From NCBI GenBank assembly GCA_965230045.1, contig OZ245940.1:1922001-1986000 (forward strand): DNA of 64,000 nucleotides, written 5' to 3'. Below, piece by piece: positions 7,075 to 15,969 of this stretch. The notes under the pieces were generated by a model, which saw nothing but the letters and a program-made list of their open reading frames with translations, searched no databases and was not told where the DNA came from. Position 1 is the first letter of the stretch; every line of letters begins with the position of its first letter. The DNA is from G963662905 sp965230045 (lineage in GTDB: Bacteria; Bacteroidota; Bacteroidia; Bacteroidales; WRLA01). Position numbers and translations under genes: made by a program.

Positions 7075-9606
7075 ATGAGAACCCTTTTAGACCTCAAACA
7101 GGGCGAATCCGGCATCATTATCAAAGTAAAAGGACGTGGTGCATTTCGTAAACGGATCATGGAAATGGGCTTTATTGTGGGCAAGGATGTTAAGGTTGTC
7201 CGTAAAGCACCATTAAAAGATCCGGTTGAATACGAAATTATGGGCTATAATGTGTCTTTGCGCAATAGCGAAGCCGCACTTATTGAGGTAATGGGCCACC
7301 ATGAGCAAAGTCATCTGTTCCTCAACGATTATGATGGGATTATTGAGGATGATGCTTTTCGTCAACAAGCCGTCCGGAAAGATAAAATCATTAATGTAGC
7401 CCTGGTTGGAAATCCAAATTCAGGAAAAACTACCCTTTTTAACCTTGCTTCCGGCTCCCGCGAAAGGGTTGGGAATTATAGCGGAGTAACCGTTGATGCC
7501 AAAACAGCCCATTTCCGCTTTGGCGACTATTTAATTAATGTTGTCGATTTGCCGGGCACATATTCTATTACATCATACACGCCTGAGGAGCTTTATGTCC
7601 GGAATTACATCATTGAAGAAGTGCCGGATATTGTTATAAATATCGTTGATGCCGGCAATCTTGAGCGTAATATCTACCTCACAACACAGCTTATCGATAT
7701 GGATATCCGTGTAGTTGTGGCGCTCAATATGTTTGATGAATTACAAAAAAAAGGCGATCGCTTTGATTATAAAGCCCTGGGCAAAATGATTGGGATACCC
7801 ATGGTGCCCACTGTGGCTTCGAAGGGCAAGGGAATTGAAGAACTTTTTGAGGCTGTTATCCGTGTTTTTGAAGATCGGGAACCCAGCCTCAGGCACATTC
7901 ATATTTCTTATGGCCCCATGGTCGAAAAAGCAATTGCTTCGGTTCAGCACAAAATAAAAATAAAGCAGAATTATGAACTGCTCGATAGGGTTTCTTCCCG
8001 TTTTATGGCCATCAAACTTTTGGAAGGCGATGAAGAAGAGGAGAAAAGGATTCAGGATCAATGCCGTAACCCAAAAGAAATCCTACGTTGTGCGCATCAT
8101 CAAAGGGAGGTAATTCAAAAACGGCGGAGAGAAAATGCCGAAACACTGATTACCGATGCCAAATATGGATTTATAAACGGTGCGTTAAAAGAAACGGTGC
8201 AACCGGGATTGCATGCCCGACGGCGGAAGAGTGAAATCGTGGATACTTTCCTGACGCATAAACTATTTGCGCTGCCCCTGTTTTTTGTTTTTCTCTGGTT
8301 TATGTTCGAAACAACATTCAGCCTGGGTCAATATCCCATGAACTGGATTGACAGTGGCATGGGATTCCTTTCCTCATTCGTTGGCGAGCATATGCAGGAA
8401 GGCATGTTGAAGGACATGATTATCGACGGGATTCTTGGAGGCATTGGCGGTGTTATTGTCTTTCTGCCCAATATCCTGATATTGTTTTTCTTTATCTCGT
8501 TGATGGAGGACTCGGGATATATGGCACGAGCGGTGTTTATTATGGATAAGCTGATGCATAAAATCGGCTTGCACGGCAAATCATTTATTCCTCTTATTAT
8601 GGGTTTTGGATGTACTGTCCCGGCTATTATGTCAACACGCATCCTGGAAAACCGAAACGACCGCATGATTACGATGCTGATCAATCCATTCATCAGCTGT
8701 AGCGCAAGATTACCGGTTTATATTCTGTTTATCAGTGCTTTTTTTCCGGATAACCATGGCAGCCTTTTATTTTTGATTTATATGACCGGGATCATCATTG
8801 CAATTCTGGCAGCACTTATTTTGAAGAAAACCATTTTTAAAAGGGAAGAAGTGCCTTTTGTCATGGAACTGCCTCCATACAGGATACCCACTTTCCGCTC
8901 CATTACCAAGCATATGTGGGAAAAAGCCTGGCAGTATCTTCGCAAGATTGGCGGAGTTATTTTAATTGCCTCCATCCTGATTTGGGCTTTGGGCTATTTC
9001 CCTATAAATGAGGATTTAAGGCAGGAATATGATCAACGGATATCTGCTGTAGAATTGAACATGCAGCAGGAAATATCGAAATATGACGTGGGCGATAGTG
9101 TTAAAATAGCTGATCTGAATAAGCAAATATCTCAGCAAATTGCCGCTCTTGATAACGAGTACAGCCAGATTCACCAGGAAAACTCGTATATAGGAAGGCT
9201 GGGCAAAGGTTTTCAGCATGTGATGGCTCCTTTGGGCTTTGATTGGAAAATGAGCGTTAGTATTATTGCCGGAACTGCTGCCAAAGAAATTGTTGTGAGT
9301 ACGCTTGGCGTGCTTTATCAAGTAGATGAATCCAGCAGCAAAGGAAATCCTACACTCGTAGAGAAAATCCGGACTCAAAAATATACCAGTGGTCCCAAAA
9401 AAGGGGAATTTGTATTTAACCCGGTTGTGGCTTTGTCTTTTATGATTTTCGTTTTACTGTATTTTCCTTGTATTGCTACTTTAATGGTCATTATCCGAGA
9501 GTCGGGCAGCTACAAATGGGGACTTTTCTCCTTGGTCTATACTACCGTAGTTGCTTGGGTTATGGCCTTCCTGGTGTATCAGGTGGGTATGTTGATTTAT
9601 GCCTGA
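7075..9606 (+). CDS. feoB: FeoA-FeoB fusion, ferrous iron transporter
   Basis: An 843-residue fusion. Residues 1 to about 75 are the SH3-like FeoA domain. The FeoB G domain follows, with the P-loop GNPNSGKTT at 112-120, DLPG at 158-161 and NMFDE as the base-recognition motif. Then come a helical domain and a membrane region with the FeoB core motif around FGCTVPAI. It imports Fe(II) across the inner membrane. An in-frame TTG lies 12 bases upstream at 7063, but ATG 7075 starts a normal FeoA N-terminus (MRTLLDLKQGE) and is preferred. FeoA-FeoB fusions are usual in Bacteroidota. Its placement next to the heme-rich oxidase operon suggests linked iron demand (inference). Confidence 0.96.
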   Translation: MRTLLDLKQGESGIIIKVKGRGAFRKRIMEMGFIVGKDVKVVRKAPLKDPVEYEIMGYNVSLRNSEAALIEVMGHHEQSHLFLNDYDGIIEDDAFRQQAVRKDKIINVALVGNPNSGKTTLFNLASGSRERVGNYSGVTVDAKTAHFRFGDYLINVVDLPGTYSITSYTPEELYVRNYIIEEVPDIVINIVDAGNLERNIYLTTQLIDMDIRVVVALNMFDELQKKGDRFDYKALGKMIGIPMVPTVASKGKGIEELFEAVIRVFEDREPSLRHIHISYGPMVEKAIASVQHKIKIKQNYELLDRVSSRFMAIKLLEGDEEEEKRIQDQCRNPKEILRCAHHQREVIQKRRRENAETLITDAKYGFINGALKETVQPGLHARRRKSEIVDTFLTHKLFALPLFFVFLWFMFETTFSLGQYPMNWIDSGMGFLSSFVGEHMQEGMLKDMIIDGILGGIGGVIVFLPNILILFFFISLMEDSGYMARAVFIMDKLMHKIGLHGKSFIPLIMGFGCTVPAIMSTRILENRNDRMITMLINPFISCSARLPVYILFISAFFPDNHGSLLFLIYMTGIIIAILAALILKKTIFKREEVPFVMELPPYRIPTFRSITKHMWEKAWQYLRKIGGVILIASILIWALGYFPINEDLRQEYDQRISAVELNMQQEISKYDVGDSVKIADLNKQISQQIAALDNEYSQIHQENSYIGRLGKGFQHVMAPLGFDWKMSVSIIAGTAAKEIVVSTLGVLYQVDESSSKGNPTLVEKIRTQKYTSGPKKGEFVFNPVVALSFMIFVLLYFPCIATLMVIIRESGSYKWGLFSLVYTTVVAWVMAFLVYQVGMLIYA

Positions 9607-9789
9607 TGTTGAAGCCTATCTGGAACCGGGCTTTGTTATAAGATAATTCCTCGATTTATAGATTAACATTTTGTTCTGCACGATTTTCCGGGAAAGGATA
9701 AATTAGGCAAAGCTTGTAGATTCATTTCCCAGATTATTGATTGGGAAGTAGGATTATATTGGAGTGCAAATTTTTATCGCATATAATTC

Positions 9790-10075
9790 TATAGAGGTCA
9801 GTATGTAGGTGGATATTAGTTTTGGTAAATCATAAAAACGATAATGATTTGTTATTGAGTAATATAGATTTCTCTGCCGAAGCTTCGGTAGAGAAATGAC
9901 CTTTTGTTGTGTTCAAGTGGCAAAGGCGGCGAGGACATAATAAAAAATATAAAATGAGTCCTCGCCGCCTTTGCCCAAACAATTAATAAACAGTCATTTC
10001 GATGACCAGCGGGAGGAGAAATCTATTTATTCACGAGCATAAATCATTCTATGTACTTATCTACTGACCTCTATA
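9790..10075. mobile_element. MITE-like palindromic element with terminal inverted repeats
   Basis: Outer 14-bp perfect inverted repeats TATAGAGGTCAGTA (9790-9803) and its complement (10062-10075) bound a 286-bp AT-rich segment without a plausible gene. Nested arms pair further inside: AATGATTT 9843-9850 with 10041-10048, and ATAGATTTCTC 9864-9874 with 10016-10026. Inside lie a 30-bp palindrome at 9868-9897 with one G-T mismatch and an 18-bp perfect inverted repeat (9919-9936 and 9958-9975). TA at both outer ends fits a TA target duplication, as with Tc1/mariner or IS630 elements. It fills most of the 617-bp gap between feoAB and the next gene; in 9607-9789 I see nothing. Confidence 0.6.
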
Positions 10076-10170
10076 ATTTTTTATGGACGAACTCAATCAA
10101 GAATTGGAGTTTAAAGTCTCCCGAAAATTCGGAAAACTTAATCGATACCTCAAATTTAAATTGTAGGAGC

Positions 10171-10200
10171 AAAAAAAGGCCACCCCATAAGGGCAGCCTT
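10171..10200 (-). terminator. Rho-independent terminator of the T9SS cargo gene pair
   Basis: Read on the minus strand, AAGGCTGCCC, a TTAT loop and GGGGTGGCCTT form a strong hairpin followed by seven T. It lies 23 bp after the stop codon of the 10224-11723 gene. Confidence 0.75.
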
Positions 10201-10223
10201 CTTAATGATAGGAAAGGTATCTT

Positions 10224-11723
10224 TTATTTGTTGATCACGATTTTTCGTGTCAGTTTCATATTGCTTCCTTCGATATTCATCATGTAAATACCATTGCTTA
10301 AATCGTTCATATTAACAATAACACGGTTGTCGCCTTGTTGAATGCTGATAGGCAGTGAAAGTTGTTTCTTGCCAACAAGATCATAAACATTGAGGTAAGC
10401 TTCACCTGATGTGGAAGAATTAAATTCAATATTGAGTTCTTCACTTACAGGGTTCGGGTAAGTACTGATTTGGCTGAAGCTGTTTTCTTCAATTCCTGTG
10501 CCATCAGAAATAGTAAAGTGACGTGTATCGCTCCATGCAGAAGAATCAGTTACTTTAATAGCACGCACTCTCCAAAAATACTGAGTAGAAAGATCGAGTT
10601 GATAAAGTACATTGTATGTAGTTCTTGTACCATCAATCATATCAGTAAATAAGGCGTCGGTGAAAGTTTCATTTTTGGCATATTCAATTTCCATATAGGT
10701 AATCCCGGTCATTTCTTCCCAAACCAATTGTGGTTGGCGGGGAATACCAATTGAATCGTTTTGAGGAGCAATTAATTCGGGTTTTTCAATTGTGCTTACG
10801 CTGCGTACTTCTGACCAACCGGAAGTGTCTTTGCGATGAATTGCGCGGGCTCTCCAGTAATAAGTCTGACCAAAAATCATATTCTCAAAGGTTGTATCCG
10901 GTTTGCTTGTGCCATCATCAAGAACAGTAACTTTAAATGGTTCTGTAAAGTTCTCATTTACATCATACTGCATTTCATACTTTAAGGCACCATCAATAGC
11001 TTTAAAGCTGAATTCTTCATCAAGCTGAATGTCAGATTCGCCGTCCTTTGGCTTGTTCAAATCGATTTCATCGATAACAAAGAAGTCATAAACTTCTGAC
11101 CAGGCTGAATTTCCTTCACTATGATAAGCACGTACTTTCCAGAAAAACTGTTCTCCAAAGCGGAGCTCCGGACTTGTAATGCGGTCAGCACCTTCAATAG
11201 CATAAAGTTGTTTCAGGTATGGGCTGTCAAAGCTTTCAGTTGTATCTAAAAGGATTTCGTAACCATCGATTCCTGAGATGGCAACACCACTAAAAGACGC
11301 TTTCCAGATTAAGTCAACCACAGGTTCTTCGTCATCAGAACCATTGCTTGGCTTGCTTAATGGAATTTCATCAAAAATAGTAAAGCTGAAAACTTCGGAC
11401 CAATCCGATTCGTCGCCTGTAACAGCATCAACTGCTTTTACATGCCAATAATAGGTTTGCCCAAACATCAATAATTCAGGAACATAACCGGTGATTTTCT
11501 CGACGGTAGCACTTTTCGCGTTGTTAAATGCTTCATTATCTGCGTATTCGACAATATAATTTACCGGGTTTGGATTACTTACACCCAGCCAGCTCATAGC
11601 TACATCCGGGTTTTGGTCTTCTCTGCCATCGGATGGTGTATTTGGTGTTGGAGTATAAACCCTTACCTGGGCAGTGAGTGCTACTGCGCAGAGAAGGAAT
11701 ACGGCCATAAATAATTTTTTCAT
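10224..11723 (-). CDS. Secreted fibronectin-type-III repeat protein with T9SS sorting domain
   Basis: A 499-residue protein with a signal peptide (about residues 1-18, ending ALTAQ). About four repeats of roughly 90 residues follow, each with the pattern FGQTYYWHVKA...SDWSEV.SF, typical of bacterial FnIII modules. The last 75 residues are a type A T9SS C-terminal domain: the TYPNPVSEEL motif near 426, then strands ending NGIYMMNIEGS. The protein should cross the outer membrane by type IX secretion and stay at the surface or be released. It lies 29 bp after the larger cargo gene upstream and shares its transcript. The substrate or partner is unknown; the repeats suggest adhesion or scaffolding. 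Confidence 0.9.
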   Translation of the reverse strand: MKKLFMAVFLLCAVALTAQVRVYTPTPNTPSDGREDQNPDVAMSWLGVSNPNPVNYIVEYADNEAFNNAKSATVEKITGYVPELLMFGQTYYWHVKAVDAVTGDESDWSEVFSFTIFDEIPLSKPSNGSDDEEPVVDLIWKASFSGVAISGIDGYEILLDTTESFDSPYLKQLYAIEGADRITSPELRFGEQFFWKVRAYHSEGNSAWSEVYDFFVIDEIDLNKPKDGESDIQLDEEFSFKAIDGALKYEMQYDVNENFTEPFKVTVLDDGTSKPDTTFENMIFGQTYYWRARAIHRKDTSGWSEVRSVSTIEKPELIAPQNDSIGIPRQPQLVWEEMTGITYMEIEYAKNETFTDALFTDMIDGTRTTYNVLYQLDLSTQYFWRVRAIKVTDSSAWSDTRHFTISDGTGIEENSFSQISTYPNPVSEELNIEFNSSTSGEAYLNVYDLVGKKQLSLPISIQQGDNRVIVNMNDLSNGIYMMNIEGSNMKLTRKIVINK

Positions 11724-11752
11724 TTTATTTTATTTTTTGTTTATATCCTGAA

Positions 11753-14644
11753 TTAGTCTACTTTGATGAATTTCGCCTGAACATTCTGATTGCCTGCCTG
11801 AACATTGATAATGTATGTTCCTGCATTAAGCTTGCTGGTATTCAGTTCAATTTTTTGATCACCAGCTGTCATAGTTCCTGCATTATGGATTTGGAGAAGT
11901 TGTCCGTTGAGATTATAGATATATGTGCTTACCTGTTGTGCTTCATTAAGCTTCATTTCAACAAAAGCATGATTTTGTACCGGGTTCGGATAAACATTGA
12001 GTGAGGAAACAGAACTGCTTGTAATGCTGCCATCTTCGGGCTGATCCTGAATACCTACAAAGTTTTTAGCTTCCCAGGTTCCGCGGCCATAAGTTGAAGC
12101 ATAAATAACACCTGTATTAGTGATTCCAGGGTAATATTCCGTTGGATTGGTGGGATCACCAGTTGGGACTTCAAAACCCCACTTTGTCATTGTTTGCTGA
12201 CGGAGCATGGTAACAGGTACTTTACCCATTCCATTATTCATAGCAACCCATTCGTTAGGTGTTGTAGATGCATAAACTCCAAATTCGGTTCCGATAATGA
12301 GGCGTTCGCTATCATTCATTTCGATTAAGCTGGCATAAGCCGGAGCTTTGGGTAAGTTGCCCTGAATCGATTCAAATACAGGCTCTTCATCAAGTGCGTT
12401 GAATGTCTCATAAACATAATTTTCTTCACCATAGTTGCCTAAAGTGAGAATAACATGTTCGTTATTTTGTGGGTCAACGGCAACAGAGGTTACTGCTTGA
12501 TTCTCAGAAGTAAAAATAGTACCTGATGCAATAACAGAAAACGGACTTGACATATCAGCTGTTTCAAAGCTATATGCTTCACGAACGTGATCCACACGGA
12601 TAAGTTCACCGGATTCCAAACCTACATAAGCACTTTTGCCATCGGCACTAACTGCAATCGCTGTAGGAATACCTTTTGCTTCGGCAAGTTGCCACCATTC
12701 AGGTTCTTTTGTGAAATCAAGTGCTTCGCGGCTCATATAAAGTGAATTGCGGATTGCAAGCAGGAAAATACTTGTAACAGGATCCTGAACACGCATGCTG
12801 TCACCTTCTTCCAGGGTATGTGGTAGTGTATATTTGAAAGGATAATCGCGGTTGTAGCTTTGAAGCCAAACAGTAGTGTCTTTAGGAAGCAAGGTTCTTG
12901 CATTCAAAGTGACGCTATCTCCACTGATATTGTCATTAAAAGATTCCCACATGATAAATGGCTGAACGGCATTTGTTGTGGTCAGTGTTCCTGGGATAAA
13001 TTCGTTGGCAAAAGAGAATCCCTGGTCTTCTGTGCGGCGAAAGTCAGTTTGTGTTGCACCGGGATTAGTAAGGAACATCACGTCTTTACTGATTTGAGAG
13101 ATAGCAACATAGCCACCTGTTCCGGCATTATTGGCGCCATTGCTCCAGATTTCCTTACCGAAAGTGGGGCCATTAGTGCCATCGCCAATATATTGCGATC
13201 CATTGTTCATGGTGCCGGTAAACACATTTCCAAATTGGTTGAAAGCAATACTGTTGCATTGAGTTGTACTGTAATTTTTGATGATATTGCGGAAGGTCTC
13301 CAGATTGTCGCTGGAAATACTGATACCGCCATCTGTACAAATGATCAATGTTTCGGGATGGCCCGGACGGAAGATGTAATCATGGTGCATATAATGCACG
13401 TATGTAGAGATGGACAAGAGAGCACCACTTGTATATGGAGCTGTCCCCCAGTCGTAATATCCGTTTGGATCAATTTCCGTTCCTACCCAGAGATTTTCAC
13501 CTCCAATACAAATTTTGTTGGGGTTATCTGGAAAAACAGCAATTGTATTGGCATGCAAACCTTGTCCTTCATAGATGTCAAAATTATCGTTTTCCGGAAG
13601 GATAACGCGCCAGGTTTCACCGTTATCGATTGATTTGAATACACCTTTGAGTGATCCAAATCCTAATTTAGCCATGGTGACATAAATAGTCTCCGGTGCG
13701 GAAGGGCTGATTGCAATTTCTGCGCGGCCTACATTGTCAAAAGGAAGTTTGTTCGGAAAATTAATTGTACTGTCGTTTACTTCTTCATACTTTGACTGAA
13801 GTTCAAACTGCACAGGATCACTGACTGCAGTGTACACTTTATTGTCAACAATAGCTGCGATGAGTCCGTTTCCGGATACTTTGATGTCAGTACACACGCC
13901 GGTAAGTTCAATGGCTGTACCTGTTGAATCAATATAAACTGCGGTATTCCACTCAGTTCCATCGTTGTCTGTATATTTTAAACCAGTATTAGTGGCTGCG
14001 AGCAAACGGTTGTTCTGAAGCGCAAGTTTATAAATGAAAGCCCATTCTTTTTCTTCGCTGTTAACATCGGGGATTGTACTTTCGATTACCGTAAAATTAT
14101 CACCATCTGTTGATTTATAGATTCCGGTACCAAAAATTGTCCCATCGTAGCCGTCGCCAGTCCCGGCATATATAGTGCCATTGTCGTTTTGAATTAAGGC
14201 GCTAACATTCAGGTTTGCATTATTGATATTGATTTTATCCCAGGTAAGGCCAAGGTTTTCTGATTTCCATAAACCACCAGTAACACCACCAGCAATGAGT
14301 GTGGTCGCGTTGGCATCTTTATTGTCAAAAATCATGGCACGTGTACGCCCACCAACATTGTCGGGGCCTTTGTTTTCCCATGTCAGATCAATTTCAGAGC
14401 CATCTTTAAAAAGCAAATCAGCCTGTTGGCTTGCTTTGATTACATCAGCCGGATTGATGGTTCCGGTTTTTTTGTTCACACGGAGCATGTGGTAATATGC
14501 TTCCGGATTGTTTTTTATCTGTATCTGGCTTTCGCCATCCCCGTCACTTTGTGGGGCTAGCTGATAGGCTGATGCAGCATAAGTGATGGTGCTAAAGCCT
14601 AATACAAACGCTAAAATACTGAATAGTAGATTTTTACCTTTCAT
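11753..14644 (-). CDS. Large secreted beta-propeller (BNR/Asp-box) protein with T9SS sorting domain
   Basis: A 963-residue protein with a signal peptide (residues 1 to about 24). The body carries sialidase-type Asp-box motifs such as SENLGLTW, STDGDNF and SIDNGETW, typical of VPS10/sortilin-like or exo-sialidase-like propellers. The C-terminal 80 residues form a type A T9SS sorting domain (NVYPNPVQNH ... NAGTYIINVQ). Proteins of this build are common secreted products in Bacteroidota; enzymatic activity cannot be assumed because catalytic residues of sialidases are not recognisable. It is the first gene of a two-gene minus-strand operon with the FnIII protein. A minus-strand -7 box lies about 135 bp upstream. 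Confidence 0.88.
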   Translation of the reverse strand: MKGKNLLFSILAFVLGFSTITYAASAYQLAPQSDGDGESQIQIKNNPEAYYHMLRVNKKTGTINPADVIKASQQADLLFKDGSEIDLTWENKGPDNVGGRTRAMIFDNKDANATTLIAGGVTGGLWKSENLGLTWDKININNANLNVSALIQNDNGTIYAGTGDGYDGTIFGTGIYKSTDGDNFTVIESTIPDVNSEEKEWAFIYKLALQNNRLLAATNTGLKYTDNDGTEWNTAVYIDSTGTAIELTGVCTDIKVSGNGLIAAIVDNKVYTAVSDPVQFELQSKYEEVNDSTINFPNKLPFDNVGRAEIAISPSAPETIYVTMAKLGFGSLKGVFKSIDNGETWRVILPENDNFDIYEGQGLHANTIAVFPDNPNKICIGGENLWVGTEIDPNGYYDWGTAPYTSGALLSISTYVHYMHHDYIFRPGHPETLIICTDGGISISSDNLETFRNIIKNYSTTQCNSIAFNQFGNVFTGTMNNGSQYIGDGTNGPTFGKEIWSNGANNAGTGGYVAISQISKDVMFLTNPGATQTDFRRTEDQGFSFANEFIPGTLTTTNAVQPFIMWESFNDNISGDSVTLNARTLLPKDTTVWLQSYNRDYPFKYTLPHTLEEGDSMRVQDPVTSIFLLAIRNSLYMSREALDFTKEPEWWQLAEAKGIPTAIAVSADGKSAYVGLESGELIRVDHVREAYSFETADMSSPFSVIASGTIFTSENQAVTSVAVDPQNNEHVILTLGNYGEENYVYETFNALDEEPVFESIQGNLPKAPAYASLIEMNDSERLIIGTEFGVYASTTPNEWVAMNNGMGKVPVTMLRQQTMTKWGFEVPTGDPTNPTEYYPGITNTGVIYASTYGRGTWEAKNFVGIQDQPEDGSITSSSVSSLNVYPNPVQNHAFVEMKLNEAQQVSTYIYNLNGQLLQIHNAGTMTAGDQKIELNTSKLNAGTYIINVQAGNQNVQAKFIKVD

Positions 14645-14778
14645 ATCATTATGATTTATTTATAATAATTTCGGTTACAAAATGGTGGCACAAGTTACAA
14701 TAAAATTAATTATCATTCCAAACCCCATTTATTCACAAATAATTAACACCTTCCTCCCTCAACGGAATGTCAGGGAGA

Positions 14779-14786
14779 CAAAAGTA
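14779..14786 (-). promoter_or_regulatory. Possible -7 box for the T9SS cargo operon
   Basis: The minus strand reads TACTTTTG, an exact TAnnTTTG match, 135 bp upstream of the 963-residue cargo gene. No clear -33 box was found at the expected distance, so this is tentative. Confidence 0.35.
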
Positions 14787-14923
14787 TAAAAAATAATAAT
14801 AGCTTAAAGCACATTGGTTTATTGATATGGAGTGCTTGTGCCAATCCTGTTGTTAAGTGCTGTTTAATATCTTTATTTCAGCAGATTAAGCCATATTTTG
14901 GAATGGATAAAAATTAATCAATC

Positions 14924-15757
14924 TTAGATAAACATTAACAGGCTAAATGCCATCACAATCATTCCTGCAATCAGTCCGTAAATAGACAAATGATGTTCCC
15001 CGTATTTTTCCGCTGTAGGCAATAGCTCATCAAGTGATATAAAGACCATTATACCGGCAACCGCCGCAAAAATGATACCCATTAAATAAGGATAGCTGCT
15101 CAGAAAGGGCATCAACAGAAGGAAACCAACTATAGCGCCAACAGGTTCTGCCAACCCGGATAAAAATGAGAGCCAAAAGGCTTTCCGTTTATTGTCTGTA
15201 GCATAATATACAGGAATACTTACAGCAATCCCCTCAGGAATATTATGGATAGCAATGGCAACAGCAATAGGAATACCCAAACCCGGGTCTGAAAGGGCAG
15301 CAGTGAATGTCGCCAGTCCTTCCGGGAAATTATGTATCGCGATCGCCAAAGCCGTGAAAAGTCCCATTTTCAGTAATCTTGGGTCTTTTACCCTGGATTT
15401 GGCATCCAACTCTTCAACACGATGCACTTCGTGTGGGTTGTCAGCCTCAGGAACTAATTTATCAATGATCGCAATAAATAATATGCCGCCAAAGAATGAA
15501 GCTACCGTGATCCATGTGCCCATTTTCAAACCAAATTGTGGCGCAGATTCTGTCCCTATCAGGATGTCCTGTGCTTTTGGGAATATTTCTATAAAACTTA
15601 CATAGAGCATTACACCGGCACTAAACCCTAGAGCCAGGCTCAGAAAACGTGTGTTTGTCCGTTTTGTGAAAAAAGCAAAGGCGCTGCCAATACCGGTTGA
15701 AAGCCCGGCAAAAAGTGTGAGTGCAAACGCGAATAAAATAGTTTCTATGGAATACAT
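14924..15757 (-). CDS. zupT: ZIP-family zinc/metal importer, ZupT-like
   Basis: A 277-residue membrane protein with about eight helices. It carries the two ZIP signature segments HNFPEGLATF and HNIPEGIAV, whose His and Glu residues form the binuclear metal site, and the acidic SLDELLP motif near the end. ZupT imports Zn(II) and other divalent metals into the cytosol. An in-frame ATG lies 63 bases further upstream at 15820, but the start at 15757 (MYSIETILF) matches family N-termini. A TACATTTG promoter box at 15775-15782 lies between the two candidates, which rules against the longer form. The gene is divergent from the secreted peptidase. Confidence 0.92.
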   Translation of the reverse strand: MYSIETILFAFALTLFAGLSTGIGSAFAFFTKRTNTRFLSLALGFSAGVMLYVSFIEIFPKAQDILIGTESAPQFGLKMGTWITVASFFGGILFIAIIDKLVPEADNPHEVHRVEELDAKSRVKDPRLLKMGLFTALAIAIHNFPEGLATFTAALSDPGLGIPIAVAIAIHNIPEGIAVSIPVYYATDNKRKAFWLSFLSGLAEPVGAIVGFLLLMPFLSSYPYLMGIIFAAVAGIMVFISLDELLPTAEKYGEHHLSIYGLIAGMIVMAFSLLMFI

Positions 15758-15765
15758 AAGTGATT

Positions 15766-15798
15766 TTTGGTTCACAAATGTAGTTATTTTTACCTTTG
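15766..15798 (+). promoter_or_regulatory. Promoter candidate for the secreted C1 peptidase
   Basis: TTTG at 15766-15769 and TACCTTTG at 15791-15798 are 21 bases apart and fit the Bacteroidota consensus. The element interleaves with the zupT -7 box on the other strand. It would give a leader of about 165 bases, which contains an 8-bp inverted repeat (CTTACATT / AATGTAAG, about 15840-15872). Confidence 0.5.
15775..15782 (-). promoter_or_regulatory. -7 box of zupT
   Basis: TACATTTG on the minus strand, 17 bases upstream of the chosen zupT start. It implies a leader of about 12 bases and decides against the longer start at 15820. No good -33 box was seen. Confidence 0.5.
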
Positions 15799-15969
15799 CT
15801 AAATTATTTATGAACTTCACCTGTTTAATACCGGGAAACCCTTACATTAAAGCCGAAAGCTATGAATGTAAGAGGCCTGAAAGCATCGGTTTTAAGACTT
15901 TTTGTTAAAATCTCATGCAGCTTCATGGAATTATTTCCTTGTGTTAAGCAGGCTTAATCATTTAATTTT

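Noticed and set aside
9790..10075. Plus-strand frame at 10051-10287 and the hairpins as terminators
   Set aside because: The frame has no support and overlaps the end of the T9SS gene; the hairpins lack T tracts and form part of one larger palindrome.
12860..13633. 257-codon plus-strand frame within the large T9SS cargo gene
   Set aside because: Antisense to a gene with clear signal peptide, Asp boxes and sorting domain; no independent support.
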